This document shows, one piece after another, positions 51,136 to 61,400 of a stretch of DNA of 64,000 bases. Every line of letters starts with the position of its first letter. The stretch's first letter is position 1. This DNA comes from Chrysoperla carnea (lineage: Eukaryota; Arthropoda; Insecta; Neuroptera; Chrysopidae). A model generated the notes under the pieces. The model was given only the letters and a program-made list of their open reading frames with translations, searched no databases and had not been told where the DNA came from. The DNA is taken from the NCBI RefSeq assembly GCF_905475395.1, contig NC_058342.1, positions 35,670,140-35,734,139 of the forward strand, in the 5' to 3' direction. A program made the translations under genes and the position numbers.

Positions 51136-51218
51136 TATATATATGTGGGTAAGATCGTCCGCCATTTTTATGATAATGTCAAATAAAGATGGCGAGCGAT
51201 CTTACACACATATATATA
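51136..51218. repeat. Near-perfect palindrome downstream of Gat
   Basis: Arms of 36 bp (51136-51171 and 51183-51218) match at 32 positions around an 11-base loop. The core GTAAGATCG / CGATCTTAC is flanked by TATATATATG. It lies about 610 bp past the Gat stop and may fall in its 3' UTR. Confidence 0.65.
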
Positions 51219-52090
51219 GAACCCTACTGGCAACATTGAAATGAAACCACATTCTTCACCTAATTTATTGCTCATCGTTTTTATAAACTTGACTCTTAGA
51301 ATTCGCATAGAAATTTTTGTAATTAAATAAAGAAAATCGGCCATAATTACCCAAATGAGTGAATTCGATTTCAAATTTTTGTTTTTTTTTTAAAGAAAAA
51401 AACAAGGAGTACCTTCGAGTTACAAAATTATTTCGTAGTGAAATTTAATTTTAAGTATTTAGGTTTTAAAATTTCAAAGCAAAATAAATAATTTTTAACA
51501 AGAAATAGATGTTAGTATCCATTTTTAGTCTCTAAACGTCTTAATGTTTGAACGAAACCGATTTTTTCAAACAATGTTGTTTAATATTAAAATTAATTTT
51601 TATTTCCTTAGAAGAAATTTAGATTCTTGTTTTTCGACATAATTAATATGCCATAATCAGAGATGCAAATATAATTTTTGAAAAATAATTCACATTTATT
51701 AATTAACCGTAAAATATTTTTTAAAACTTGAACGATTCGAGCAGTTATTAAACAACATTGATGAATTAAAGTTTATAAAAAGAAAAACTGCCTTTTTTTG
51801 ATAATTTTTCACACATTTCCAAGAAAATTCATTTGGACGAGATCATTTATTTATTAAAGTACTTTAAAGAGAAAAAGTACAACGTTATTAACTAAAATCG
51901 TACTTTATTTGTTTTATATAATTATAGAGGAACATTAGTTGTGAAAACCAAATTTTTTTTTTTGGTTTTCCAAAAGTTCCAAAAAAAACCCAAAAAAAAA
52001 GTTATATGTAAGTACTTTTTTTGAAAAGTAATCAAAGAGTTTATGTACATAGAGAAAGCGAGGGATGTGCTAGCCTGTAAGTGGATATGA

Positions 52091-52375
52091 TATGATGAAT
52101 CAGAGAGAAGACTGTTAGGGAGTTCCCCTGTGTCCTTTCCATAGTCATATGTCATAATCATATGATGCATAGAGATTTTGTGTCGGCTAAAAAGTGTTTA
52201 ATATGCAGATTTCCATATTCTCCAATGTGACCGCAGTTTTCACAAGTAAGTAATCAAATAATACCTGTCGAAACATTTGAAATAATACCTGTAAAAAATA
52301 TCTAGCCAATGACATATAGATTAGACAAGGACACAGGAGAACTGACTTACAGTCTTCTCTCTCATTAATCATACC
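52091..52375. mobile_element. Fold-back element with about 65-bp arms
   Basis: The left arm (52091-52160) contains CAGAGAGAAGACTGTTAGGG and CCTGTGTCCTTTCCATAGTC. The right arm (52305-52375) is its inverted copy: GACATATAGATTAGACAAGG, ACACAGGAGAACTGACTTAC and AGTCTTCTCTCTCATTAATC. The 145-bp middle has no coding potential. Confidence 0.6.
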
Positions 52376-53029
52376 GCAAGTTGTGGGCCCTGGCATCCTC
52401 TAGTTGTATAAACTCTGAGAGTAATAGGATCGGTGTACATATCTGTTTTTTAAATTTACGACAATGCATAAGTATTGCACCAAAGAAAGTGTCGAACCTT
52501 TTCGAAAATGAGATATGTATACCGGGACCTTTTTATAATAATTAATTAATCAAACTTTTATTGCAAATATTATATTAATTAAATGTATCTATTTATAAAA
52601 AAAAAAAAAAATAATAATCCAAAAATTAAAATCCTTAAAAAAAAAAAATCAAAGTCTGTATTCTGTTAGTATGTAAGAAATTTCAAAAATATTAAAAAAA
52701 TTCAAACTTCATTTTTGTAATTAAATTCCAAAGTTTTGTAATTTAAATATATTCAAATATATATATGTCTTCCAGGTTTAAAACACCGCTATTACGTACA
52801 TTGAGCTCTGTTCGACATTTTTTTGTTTTTGGTCTTAAATAAAAAAATCATAACTTAACTAAGAACGATTATATTGTTGTTGTAATTACCCCCCCCCCCC
52901 ACAGACCCACCATAGTATCATGCCTCGGACAATTGAAGAAAATCGACAATTATTTTAACAGAATTGATTAAAACTTAGTTCACAAGGTAAATATCGGAAA
53001 TGGCTCCAATGATTTTCATAAAAATTGGT

Positions 53030-53184
53030 ATGCAGGGGTTTTTTTTGGGGCCAAAAGTCGATCTAGCTAGGTTTAATTTTAGAAAACGTCGTTTTATCCC
53101 TGTTTTCAGGAATAACTTAAACATTGACTGAAAAATATGACTCTTCCTGACATCTATTGGCGACGAAATAAAGTACATTACCAG
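53030..53184 (-). repeat. Dispersed repeat D, minus-strand copy
   Basis: Inverted copy of 28268-28418, about as long and with the block GCCAATAGATGTCAGGAAGA identical. Immediately followed by the tandem pair at 53218. Confidence 0.55.
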
Positions 53185-53217
53185 GATATTCAAATTGGTA
53201 TTTGTATAGAGAAATTT

Positions 53218-53520
53218 AAAATGGCGTCTGGTGATCGCCATAATGAATTTTCATTATTACCTTACCTTTAGTAGCACTCTCAAGGTTAAGACAAATCGAT
53301 TGGCGTAAGAATCATAAAAATCGACCCACAAGTTTGGTCTATAGTGCGCCACATACCTTCTTTTTTCACAAAATGGCGTCTAGTGATCGCTATATTGAAT
53401 TTTCTTTACTTACCGTATCTTCAGTAGAACTTGTATGGCTAAGACAAATCAATTGACATAAGAATCATCAAAATGGGAGGACCTGTTTGGCTTCTAGTTT
53501 GCCACGTAGGATGTTGAATA
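53218..53520. repeat. Tandem pair of about 152-bp units
   Basis: Both units begin AAAATGGCGTCT.GTGATCGC (53218 and 53370) and share AAGACAAATC.ATTG.C, ATAAGAATCAT.AAAAT and GTTTGG.....TAG. It adjoins repeat D on one side and the family B retrotransposon remnant on the other; possibly the degraded start of one larger composite element. Confidence 0.6.
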
Positions 53521-53524
53521 TGGA

Positions 53525-54320
53525 GTACCCACAAAGTTGGTAAATATCATCAAGGAAACTTACGAGAGGTATACAAACTTACCGACCCCTTTCCCGTCAA
53601 AACTGGTGCAAAACAGGGCTACTTACCTTCCCCCTCCTATTCCTAATAGTACTTGACAAAGTGATGAGAAAGGTCAATGAAAACAGACGCAGAGGTATCA
53701 GGTGGAAGATGACAGAACGACTAGAAGATATTGATTATGCTGATGACCTTTGCATTATGTCACATAATATCAATGACATTAAAGGCAAAATAAACGACCT
53801 AGTCGAAGAAGGTAACAAGATGGAACTGAAAACCAACGAAGGAAAACCAAAGAGCTGAGAATAAACAACGCCAATAACGAAGATCTTATCATTAACAACC
53901 AACCCATAGAGCGTGTACGACAGTTCCAATACCTCGGAAGTATTGTTTCTGAAAACGGCGACACTGATGAAGATGTAGAACAAAGAATCAGAAAAGCCAA
54001 GGCAGCGTTTGCGCAACTTCGACCCATCTGGAGATCACACCAACTCAGAAGACACACTAAATTGAAAATATTCGAGACTAATGTCACTCAGGCGAAACAA
54101 CAGCAGTGCCAAAGAAGCACTTAAGTGGAACCCCCAAGGAAAAAGAAAGATGGGCCGACCTCGTCATACCTGACGAAGAACCTTTTAGGAAGAAATTACT
54201 GAAGAAGACAAATCCTGGGGAGAAGTCAAGACCATGGCACAGAATCGAGTTCGTTGGCGAGCATTTGTTGTTGAGGCCCTACGTCCCCCTCGGGATCATA
54301 GGACATAAATATATAAATAT
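53525..54320 (+). mobile_element. Non-LTR retrotransposon reverse transcriptase remnant (family B)
   Basis: The 53661-53858 frame encodes MRKVNENRRRGIRW and then LEDIDYADDLCIMSHNI, the catalytic YADD box of a reverse transcriptase. Just upstream, another frame gives PVKTGAKQGYL, so one base has been lost near 53628. Downstream, in shifted frames, come FQYLGSIVSENGDTDEDVEQRI and, toward the end, ALKWNPQGKRKMGRPRH and MAQNRVRWRAFVVEALRPP, the usual C-terminal part of such elements. The end is an A+T-rich ATAAATAT tail. No endonuclease or N-terminal RT remains; 5'-truncated and dead. Confidence 0.8.
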
Positions 54321-54359
54321 ATAAACACATTATCACTCCTTTGTGTCGGGCAGTCGGGT

Positions 54360-54442
54360 AATAATACAAGCACTGATATACAATAATGTTTATATCGGGT
54401 ATTTTAACAATTAACTCAATATTGTTTATTTTCACTTGTTTA
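54360..54442 (-). repeat. Dispersed repeat family C, short 5' fragment
   Basis: The minus strand reads AACAAGTGAAAATAAACAAT, then GAGTTAATTGTTAAAATACC, as at the start of the full copies. It lies between a retrotransposon remnant and the 3' end of the zinc-finger gene. Confidence 0.5.
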
Positions 54443-54444
54443 TT
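54439..54444 (-). promoter_or_regulatory. Candidate poly(A) signal of the zinc-finger gene
   Basis: Minus-strand AATAAA about 120 nt past the stop codon. It lies inside a fragment of the dispersed repeat family (54360-54442 region), so the 3' end of this transcript may be supplied by a repeat. Confidence 0.35.
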
Positions 54445-54565
54445 TCATTTTAAAAATTTGGCAAGAGATAATATACTCCATTAAAGCCATTAATAGAAAT
54501 TTTTTACATTATTTTCATGCGTAGAAGACACTCCTGGAGTTCGGTGCAGTCCTCACAACACATCT

Positions 54566-55288
54566 TTACCCGCTATGAATCCGCTGATGTCTAACTAAAG
54601 CACTATGTGTAATAAAAGCTTTATTACAGACATTACATGAAAATGGCCTTTCTCCAGTATGAACACGTTTATGGGTAAATAAACAACTTCTATCAGCAAA
54701 TCTCTTATCACAAAAATCACATGAAAATGGTTTTTCACCACTATGAATACGTTTATGTTGAACTAAAATGTTTCGCTGATTAAATGATTTATCACAAATA
54801 TCACATGAAAATGGTTTTTCTCCGCTATGAATTCGTTTATGTCTAACTAAACGATCACGACGACCAAATTTCTTGTTACAAGTATCACACGAAAATGGCT
54901 TTTCACCTGCATGAATTATTCTATGTTTAACTAAAATACTGCTATCAGTAAATGTTTTACTGCAAATATTACATGAAAATGATTTTTCTCTACTATGAAT
55001 TCGTTGATGCCTAACTAGACTACATCGTTGAGTAAATATTTTATTACAAATATTACACGAAAGTGACTCTTCACCATGTTTTATTGGTACACTGTCTTCC
55101 AGAACTTCTGTTTTAATTTGCACATGTTCCAGAAATTCAGTTTTATTAATCTGTCCATTTTCCATTTGAACATCACTGTCTTCTAATATTTCATTTTTAA
55201 GTACAAATTCTGTATTTAACTGTTTTTCCAGTTTAATATTTTCTTCATTGATTAACAAATAATTATTATGCAATGAAGTATTTTCCAT
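54566..55288 (-). CDS. C2H2 zinc-finger protein, six fingers, intronless
   Basis: Probable sequence-specific DNA-binding nuclear protein of 240 residues from the ATG at 55288. The reading frame is open further upstream, but without another ATG. The N-terminal third is acidic and carries two similar blocks, LKNEILEDS and IKTEVLEDS, each with a psi-K-x-E sumoylation consensus. Six fingers of C-x2-C-x12-H-x3-H type follow, joined by linkers of the HSGEKPF kind. The protein stops (TAA) directly after the HSG of the last finger, without the usual EKP continuation. No introns and no frame breaks. Linkers 1 and 2 deviate (HSREKSF, HAGEKPF). No KRAB, ZAD or BTB domain is visible. Target and pathway unknown; a member of the large, fast-evolving insect ZNF set. 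Confidence 0.85.
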   Translation of the reverse strand: MENTSLHNNYLLINEENIKLEKQLNTEFVLKNEILEDSDVQMENGQINKTEFLEHVQIKTEVLEDSVPIKHGEESLSCNICNKIFTQRCSLVRHQRIHSREKSFSCNICSKTFTDSSILVKHRIIHAGEKPFSCDTCNKKFGRRDRLVRHKRIHSGEKPFSCDICDKSFNQRNILVQHKRIHSGEKPFSCDFCDKRFADRSCLFTHKRVHTGERPFSCNVCNKAFITHSALVRHQRIHSG

Positions 55289-56133
55289 TTTTTTATATTT
55301 CAAACTAAATATTGCATCAAACACCAATTTTGACTTTTAATGCGACGCCATTATTTTTTAGCACGTGTCAGAAACACGCCATTTAGGGTGCGTTCAGATG
55401 TACACTGCGAGTGCAAGCACCGTTCAGTGCTCTTACTGAATCACCGAAATTGAGTACTCTTATGTATTTGTTACTAAAATAATAAGTACCCGTTACTGTC
55501 GTATCTTTACGTTACTTGTTACTTTTGATACATATTACTTAATAAAATTTCAATTGGTTTAAACCAGTATAACGATATTAGAATGTACAATTTTTGGCCA
55601 AATAAAGATATTTTTCAAACGGATATGAAACGAATTCGAGGAGAAAAACAGGAATACCTAACGATCATAACAGTTTAAATAAAAGGGTCCTTGTGGAAAT
55701 AAATCTGTACTTAAACTCAGAATACTTAGCATGAAATTGAAAAAAAGAATTTGTGAAGTAAAACTGCCTCTGAAAACTTCAAGATCCTTTCTTTGCCCTT
55801 AAAATGGACACAGAGGACCCCTTGGTCTAAGTGCTAGGGACCCACTATCGACAACCTCTCTAATGTCTTATTATTGTCCTTAAAATGAGCCCAAAGATTT
55901 TTTATTTTTACGGATTGTATTTATTTGTTATTTGACCCACCCTTGGAAAAATCCCCAGTTATACCAACGCCTCTATGTCAGAACTTAAGTAACTTTTTTT
56001 TTTTCGAAAACGTTTCGGAATTTTCGTAACACCCTGCGGTATAAATAAAACGCAAATAAAATTAATTTAAATAATTTATTTATTTTTCTTTAATAAAATA
56101 CAAAAATTTATAAAATTACAACTCAAATTCTTT
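55289..56133. other. Upstream region of the zinc-finger gene
   Basis: Presumably contains its promoter. A slightly G+C-richer patch at 55370-55430 (CGCCATTTAGGGTGCGTTCA) is the only candidate. Nothing else seen. Confidence 0.35.
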
Positions 56134-56258
56134 AAAGGATGTCCTAAAACTACCACAACAGAAGAGCAGAACAATTACGAGAGTGCAGTTCGTCTTAGAA
56201 TTTCATTCTTTATATCTCTCTGCTCATTCTTCTAATAAGGTAGTTTTGGGACACCTTG
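56134..56258. mobile_element. Short mariner-like MITE
   Basis: Inverted ends of about 40 bp: left AAAGGATGTCCTAAAACTACC, right (inverted) CAAGGTGTCCCAAAACTACC, continuing into a shared AGAAGA...GAGCAGA. The right side is followed by TA. The GTGTCCCAAAA motif is common at Tc1/mariner ends; assignment by motif only. Confidence 0.55.
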
Positions 56259-58435
56259 TATACAAAACACAAACGTTTTTTATCATCAATGATAATATTG
56301 TAAGTGAATGATTTCGCGTGCAAATCATGTAAACGCTCACTAATTCACATATCAGAATGGGCGACTCCCGTTTTTGAGGAGTATGTATTCCTTTTCCCTA
56401 TTACACAACCAATTCTGCCAAGTTTTGATTTCAGAACAACTGAAAATTTTCTGTATTATAACACTAAATTCTGGCAGAGATAGGATTTTTCGCAAATTTT
56501 CAACAGTCTATTGTACAAGGACCTCGCCAACAAATGAGCCAGGGGTGGGAGGGATGTGTGTAATTGAATACATAAAATTGATAAAGTAGATGAAAAATTG
56601 ACGAAACTCGATTTTTCTAGCGGGGATTATAAACCGGACAAACAATAAAAATTTTCGAGTTTTTAGAGAGGAGAGAGCTTGGCGACGTCCTTACAACTAT
56701 AATTTTTAATTTGATAAAAAACTGTTTCCTTGAAAATCACAACAATTAACAAAGTTCGAATTTAATAAAAACGGTGAGCAATTTTTTTAAATAGTCAGGT
56801 ACAATTTACAATCAGTCTGAGTTACTGAACCTTATTTTATCCATAGAAACAGTTTTTTTAAACATTCAACAACGACGAATCTCGAAATTTTTTTAGAGAG
56901 TGTATATATACGTCTTCTTAAGTTTTTTTTAGCTAAATCCATTTTTGTCTTACATACAAACATTTGATTTGTAAAAAAAAAAGTGGATCTTTGGTTTCCA
57001 AATATGCCACACTCTTTCAAACTATTTTAAAAGTGATTCAAATTTGAAACACAGTGCTTTCAGTGGCCTTAAAATATGAAATACAAGGTACTGCACGAAA
57101 ACTTGCTGATTTTTATTAGCCCCCAAACACCAACAAGGTGGTTTCTAAGTTGTGTCTGATTAACCCATATCGGGGCCAATTTCCCAGGGCTCTGAAACGA
57201 TGTAAAAATTAGACAAAACAACAAATTTTCTTGCTACACCATGTACAATTAATTTTTGACGTAATAAATTTCCAATTTGACACAAATTGATCCCGATTTT
57301 TCTCAATGGCAAGTCAAAAATTCTATTCGTTATATACCTTAAAATGACTAGAATTACGTATTTTTTACGAAAATCTTTTGGGGATTTCACTTGTCAATGT
57401 TTGATTTAATTCTGTACAAAATTCAATTCTTTTTAACGAAAATTTCGAGAGTACATATAAACGGTTTAACCTCCAAACTCGATAGATTTTTTCATCGTCG
57501 ATAAACAATCAACTTAAAGTTTTAGTGGGGGCTAAGTAGGTTCAAGTCAGTGACGTAACTACCGAAGGACTAGACGGTACTCTGACCAAAAAACCTCGTA
57601 TTAGACTAGCAAAATTTACCCCATATTCGGAATGTAAATAAAATAGGTTGCAACACGACAGAAGAATTTCCAACAAGTTTCGACTTCTGTTCGAATGCTA
57701 ACTTGGAAAATAATCCGTTAATTCGGCAGGATTCGCGTCAGCCGTTCATGTAGTTTAAATTTTTATGCATTCTCAAATGTTCGAAAAAAAATTAAATGTC
57801 CACTTTCGAGACAAATTTTTAGAAAATTCTTCAATTTAAATATAAAAAGATTTATCACAAAACAAATAGAAAATGGATTTTTCCATCAAACTTACAAATT
57901 TTTTGGGATATGTGATAATTTTGGTCATTCTAAAACAATTTTTCTATCAATTTTCGATAGATAAAAAATCCTTTACTTAATTTGTCTTGCGAGAGATTTT
58001 TTTTTAAATAAATTTTCTTTGTGAAAAAAGAATCATTTTCAACTTTAATATAAAATTAAAAATTAAAAAAATTAAATCATTGAGATCTAAACTTAAATAT
58101 GCAAAATGTCCCAAACAAATGTATGACACTGTACTCATGACTCGAGACAAGTTTGTATACATTTTCTTGGAACACTCAATATAGTACTGCAGATAGGAGA
58201 AATATTTTAAACCATTGTGCTATTGATATTAAAAGCATGTAATTTGGAGCATTAATGAGTTCCCAGCAGGCCCATACGCACGGGTTTTGGGGGGTAAAAA
58301 ATGACCCATCTGTAGTACTATTCCTTAATTTTAACATTCCTAAAAAAAAATTAAAAAAATAAAAAAACCAAAATGCTTGAAACAATTAAAAAATGCTTGA
58401 AATAAAAAATCATGTTGCCAATCTTCTAAATTTTG
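56259..58435. other. Gene-free stretch downstream of the acid phosphatase
   Basis: Contains the phosphatase 3' UTR at its right edge; no AATAAA on the minus strand lies within the first kilobase. No other feature recognised. Confidence 0.4.
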
Positions 58436-61400
58436 TTAATTCTCGTTGCCATCCAATCGAAAATAAAATTTATTGGTCGTATATTCATTTTTATTCATGT
58501 ACGCAAGCGCAATTGCTACACTTGCTATTAATAAAATAATTACTATAATCCCAGACATAATCACTGAAAACAAAAATAAATAAATCATTTAATTAATTCC
58601 GCCAATAAACAAATCATAAATTTTGCGTAAAATATTTTAGGGCTTTAGGGCAAATTCGTTTATGAGCTATGAGTCAATCAAGCTAAAACACAAATTGGCT
58701 ACTATGGCGTAAAGAATCACTCTAGCCTAACCTAACAGGAAATACAAGAGAAGGGTTCTGGAATAGAGCGACGTAATTAATGGAAGCTTTTTTATGAATA
58801 ACCGTATATTTATGAATGGGTACGTGACTACAAGATAGATATGGTCTGAGTATAATCTTCGGCGTTCCGAAGATCTTATATCGCTTCAAAAGACACTGGC
58901 TAGGCGGCAGGCACGCTGAATGACTGTGCCTAGCAGCGCATCACGATTATTGCAGGAGCTGTCACTTTAAAGAGGAGGAGGAAACGATGTCTCATCTTCT
59001 CTATCTCTGTCTCATTTAAATCAGCCTTTCTTTCACGACCTCTTCGATCTAAAGCCGCTGACGTCAAAGCACTCTTGTTTTTCTTAACAGTTTTAAATTG
59101 AGCCTAGCAGTGCATCACGATTAATGCAGGAGCTGTCACAGTAAAGAGGAGAAAACAACGTCTTATCTTCTCTGTCACTGTCTCATTTGAGTCAGCCTTT
59201 CTTTGACGATCTCTCCGATCTGAAGCCGTTGACGTCAAAGCACTATTGCTTTTCTAAACAGTTCTAAATGGTTCATAGAGTGTAGAACCTTATGGTCTAA
59301 ATGTGAATCACTCCAGGGCAGCCACTCTTATCCAACTTACGTTGATCTTAAGATCATTTTCGTTTACTAAGATACTTATATCTTTTAGCCATGAGTTAAA
59401 AGACCATGGATATCTTATTTATTAAATAAAATCTTAAAATAACTCAGCAACATTCAATGACCTTCAGAAACGTGCAATTTCAACAAATCTTACAATGAAT
59501 TGTCAAAATTAAAATTATTCCAAAAATAGACCATGCCAAGAATAAACAAGTGCAAAAAAAAAACAGAAAAATTACTGAAATTAAAACAACCCAGAAAAAT
59601 AGATCATGCCAAAATTATACAAACTCAAAAAAAAAGCTTATCAAATTTATTTTTAAAATGCCCAAAAAATAGACCATGCCAAGAAAATACAAAACCAAAA
59701 CATTATTAAACTTAAAACTATCAAAAAAACAAAAACAGATCATGCCAATAGTTTGAACCCATTGTACTAGGATAACTGAACACAATGAAAATTAAATTCG
59801 AACATTTTGAAACATTTTTATTCGCCTGAGATTAAAACAATTTATTTTAAACTCCTGAGATTCCACAAAGCCCCTAAATACTTGTTATTGTTTTTATAGA
59901 TAGCCCCAATTGGTGTCATTGAAAAGATCATCTGGATATTTGTAAAACATATATTCAACAATTTTTTCAGTAGCATCTGGAAGCGGAATTATTAAGCCTT
60001 TAATCATTTTTTATTTAAAAACAAAATTATTTTCCATAATCAAAAATGTTGCGCTATTGGAAGGAAAGGAATTGGGTTTTTGGATTATTCTTACGAGATA
60101 CTAGCATTAAATTTACAATCTGCCAAAAAAAAAAAACATACTACATTTTATCAAAAATAATTTTTGCATGCACACAACTTTGTTGTACTCGGTCCTTTTA
60201 GGCTTTAGCAGGGCTTACTTCAAGAGTAAAGAAGTCAACCGGGAATTCGGGACCATTGAAATAAAACAGAGAAAGAGTCTGGAACTTTATTATGCATGTA
60301 TTGTACATAAAAAACTTCGTCTTGAACCAACCCCATCAAAATCCGTTGCGTAGTTTTAAAGAACTAAGCATACATAGAGATTAGAGACCGGCAGGCGGAA
60401 GCTACTTTGTTTTATACCATGGTTGATGATAAAATTCCCTGACTTTTCTCTTTTTCACGAAATTCCCTGACCTTCTCGCGAACAAGTGGCATACGAGCAG
60501 TGCGTCATTACAAACATTCAGGCCTTTTTACAATGAAGCTCTGGTAACACCCAAAATGGATCAAGCACAACTTAAAGACCTGTTTATAATAAAATAATTA
60601 CCTAAAACTGATGTTGAGTCCATGTCATTAAAATTATTTAAAATTCCCAATTGACATTCTTCCTCCCATTGTGCGGGTGTCAATAAAATTGGTTTTAAAA
60701 TTCTCTGGAATTCATTAATTTCACAAAATTCATCACAGTTTGGTAACTTTAGTAAATATGGCTGATCGTTGAGCGTCTCATTTTTAAAATATATCTAAAA
60801 CAAACAGTTCAAGTTATTTGTGTGAACCTGGCATTAAGTGACCCGTAGTCCAGTCGACAAGCACCATTTTATGCATAATTTATACAAACAACTTCTTCAT
60901 TTGTAACTGAAAAGTTACCAAAACGTAATTCCGAATGAAATGGCACCTTGATCATAATTTTTCGTGATCAAGTTTGTCTCAAAATGGTGTCTGTTGACTA
61001 GACCCCTAGACATGTGACGTGTCTTATTGTTTAAGGGTCAACTTGTAACTTGATAAGTGGTATAATTACAGAAATTCCAAAAGAATCGTTGCGCTTTTGT
61101 AATTCAAACATTAAAGCGCTCGCATATGGTGGACTTATAAAATTGTAAAGGTTGAGTCCCATTAAAACGTTTGAAATTGTTGTATCGTGCGCTGAATATA
61201 TCCACATGTTACGATTTGGATTTAAACTATTGTGGATTTTTGAGAACATTCGTTCAATCATTTCATTAAACAGTAATCCTAAAAATGAAAAATTTACATT
61301 TATTAATCAATTTCCTCCTGGCAATTGACCTCCTCTCAAGCCAAATGTGATCTCATCCTGGACGGAGACGCATTATGGTCATGCACGGGTATTAAGAATG

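Larger units (their letters stand above)
58564..60601 (-). other. Acid phosphatase intron 7 (2.0 kb)
   Basis: Separates the exon encoding the membrane anchor from the catalytic exons. It contains the family A retrotransposon pieces (58711 and 58850-59340) and a local tandem series with AGACCATGCCA/AGATCATGCCA about every 70-90 bp (59529-59745). Confidence 0.6.

Noticed and set aside
52888-52902. C-run and the G-run near 28785 as structured elements
   Set aside because: Single homopolymer tracts; no repeated G-tract spacing as needed for a quadruplex.
53661-53858. Short protein-coding gene with a YADD motif
   Set aside because: It is a slice of a decayed reverse transcriptase, with the rest of the domain in other frames.
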